Positions 6,813 to 7,497 of a stretch of DNA of 7,497 nucleotides are shown here, piece by piece (position 1 is the first letter of the stretch; every line of letters starts with the position of its first letter). This stretch comes from Ramlibacter sp. (GTDB lineage: Bacteria; Pseudomonadota; Gammaproteobacteria; Burkholderiales; Burkholderiaceae). Made by a program: the position numbers and the translations under genes. The DNA lies in the NCBI GenBank assembly GCA_014376915.1, contig JACMQP010000328.1:1-7497 (forward strand), written 5' to 3'. A model generated the notes under the pieces. That model was not told where the DNA came from and made no database searches. It was given only the letters and a program-made list of their open reading frames with translations.

Positions 6813-7497
6813 TCAGTTCGCCGGGCCCTTGACCACCACGGCGCCGTCGATCGGCTTCACGCCATAGGCGGCGAACAACTTCTGGAAGCTGCCATCGGCC
6901 TTCATGTCGTTGAGAACTTTTGCCACGGTCTCGGCCAGCGGCCTGCTCTTGAGCGCCAGTGCGACGGGTGTCGGGAACAGACCCGAGAGCACACGGTCGA
7001 AGTCGCCCCGCTTCTGGTATTCGGCGCCGGTGGAATCGATGGACAGCGCCACTTCGACCTGGCCTGCGCGCAGGGACTGGAAGGCCATCGCGAAGTTCTC
7101 ATAGGTCCGGATGTTCATGCCCTTCATGCCCTTGTCGGTCAGCTGCTTGTCCAGCTCGCGCGTGCGGCGCTCCTCGAAGCCTCCGATTTCCACACCGATG
7201 GCCTTGCCCGACAGGTCGTCCGGCCTGGAGATCTTTCCCGGATTGCCCTTGGCCGTGGAGATGCTGATGGCCTGGTCTTCGTAAGGCAGCATCTGCATCA
7301 TCTTGGCGCGCTCCTCGGTGTAGAAGATGCCGGTATTGATCATGTCCCAGCGGCCAACCTGCAGGCCGGGGATCATGGCCGAGAACTCGATGCGGATGTA
7401 TTCGGCCTTGAGGCACAGGCGCCTGGCGATCTCTTCGCCCAGTTCGATCCGCATCCCCTTCAGGGCGCCGCTCTGGTCCACGTACTGAACCGGCGGC
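6813..7497 (-). CDS. Periplasmic amino-acid-type solute-binding protein (family 3), 5' end cut by window edge
   Basis: This is the periplasmic receptor of the ABC importer whose permease follows 12 nt downstream. The frame is open to the window edge, and 227 residues are visible. About 40-50 N-terminal residues, including any signal peptide, should lie beyond base 7497. The GTG at 7481 is internal, because the preceding in-frame residues PPVQYVD match the usual start of the mature fold. Family landmarks follow in order: GALKGMRIELGEEIARRL, IPGLQVGRWDMINTGIFYTEERAKMM, the hinge region DDLSGKAIGV, and VEVALSIDSTGAEY. Counting from the first visible residue, Arg63 aligns with HisJ Arg77, which grips the ligand alpha-carboxylate. 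Asp154 aligns with HisJ Asp161, which grips the alpha-amino group. Phe58 stands where HisJ has ligand Ser72. The ligand is thus likely amino-acid-like but not a standard case. Family assignment is firm; the ligand is unknown. Confidence 0.92.
   Translation of the reverse strand, partial: PPVQYVDQSGALKGMRIELGEEIARRLCLKAEYIRIEFSAMIPGLQVGRWDMINTGIFYTEERAKMMQMLPYEDQAISISTAKGNPGKISRPDDLSGKAIGVEIGGFEERRTRELDKQLTDKGMKGMNIRTYENFAMAFQSLRAGQVEVALSIDSTGAEYQKRGDFDRVLSGLFPTPVALALKSRPLAETVAKVLNDMKADGSFQKLFAAYGVKPIDGAVVVKGPAN

Noticed and set aside
7479..7481. GTG as the start of the solute-binding protein
   Set aside because: The frame continues to the window edge with PPVQYV, which fits the mature part of the family, so the GTG encodes an internal Val.
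1..7497. CRISPR array, tRNA, rRNA, insertion sequence or phage features
   Set aside because: No regularly spaced repeats, structured RNA genes, transposase motifs or terminal inverted repeats were seen; almost all bases belong to six ordinary genes.

Overview
The window is high-GC bacterial DNA, densely packed with genes. The class A penicillin-binding protein, the GntR/FCD regulator and the hydantoinase linked to an amino-acid-type ABC transporter together suggest a Gram-negative proteobacterium, most likely a betaproteobacterium of the order Burkholderiales. That placement is an inference from protein style and base composition; no rRNA or other taxonomic marker is present.

Layout. (1) Bases 1-1161, plus strand: the 3' part of a major facilitator superfamily transporter, cut by the window edge. 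(2) Bases 1166-3706, minus strand: a class A penicillin-binding protein (glycosyltransferase plus transpeptidase) with a long proline-rich tail. It converges tail-to-tail with the transporter, leaving 4 nt between the stop codons. (3) Bases 3707-3887: intergenic DNA holding a 12-bp imperfect direct repeat and a possible 7-residue leader ORF whose stop overlaps the PBP start. (4) Bases 3888-7497, minus strand: a compact cluster. In transcription order it is a periplasmic solute-binding protein (cut by the window edge), an ABC permease, a D-hydantoinase/dihydropyrimidinase and a GntR-family FCD regulator, with gaps of 12, 13 and 38 nt.

The cluster reads as a catabolic operon. The binding protein and permease would import a small nitrogenous compound, the amidohydrolase would open a cyclic ureide such as a hydantoin or dihydropyrimidine, and the regulator would sense substrate or product. 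The ABC ATPase and any N-carbamoyl-amino-acid hydrolase are not in view and may lie beyond base 7497 or elsewhere. The binding protein keeps the Arg and Asp that hold the alpha-carboxylate and alpha-amino group in amino-acid-binding homologues but has lost a ligand Ser, so its ligand is open.

All genes fall in known families and I see no clearly new system. The points most worth checking are the ligand of the transporter next to the hydantoinase, the repeat and palindrome in front of the regulator gene, the leader ORF and repeats in front of the PBP gene, and the strong hairpin at the convergent gene junction.
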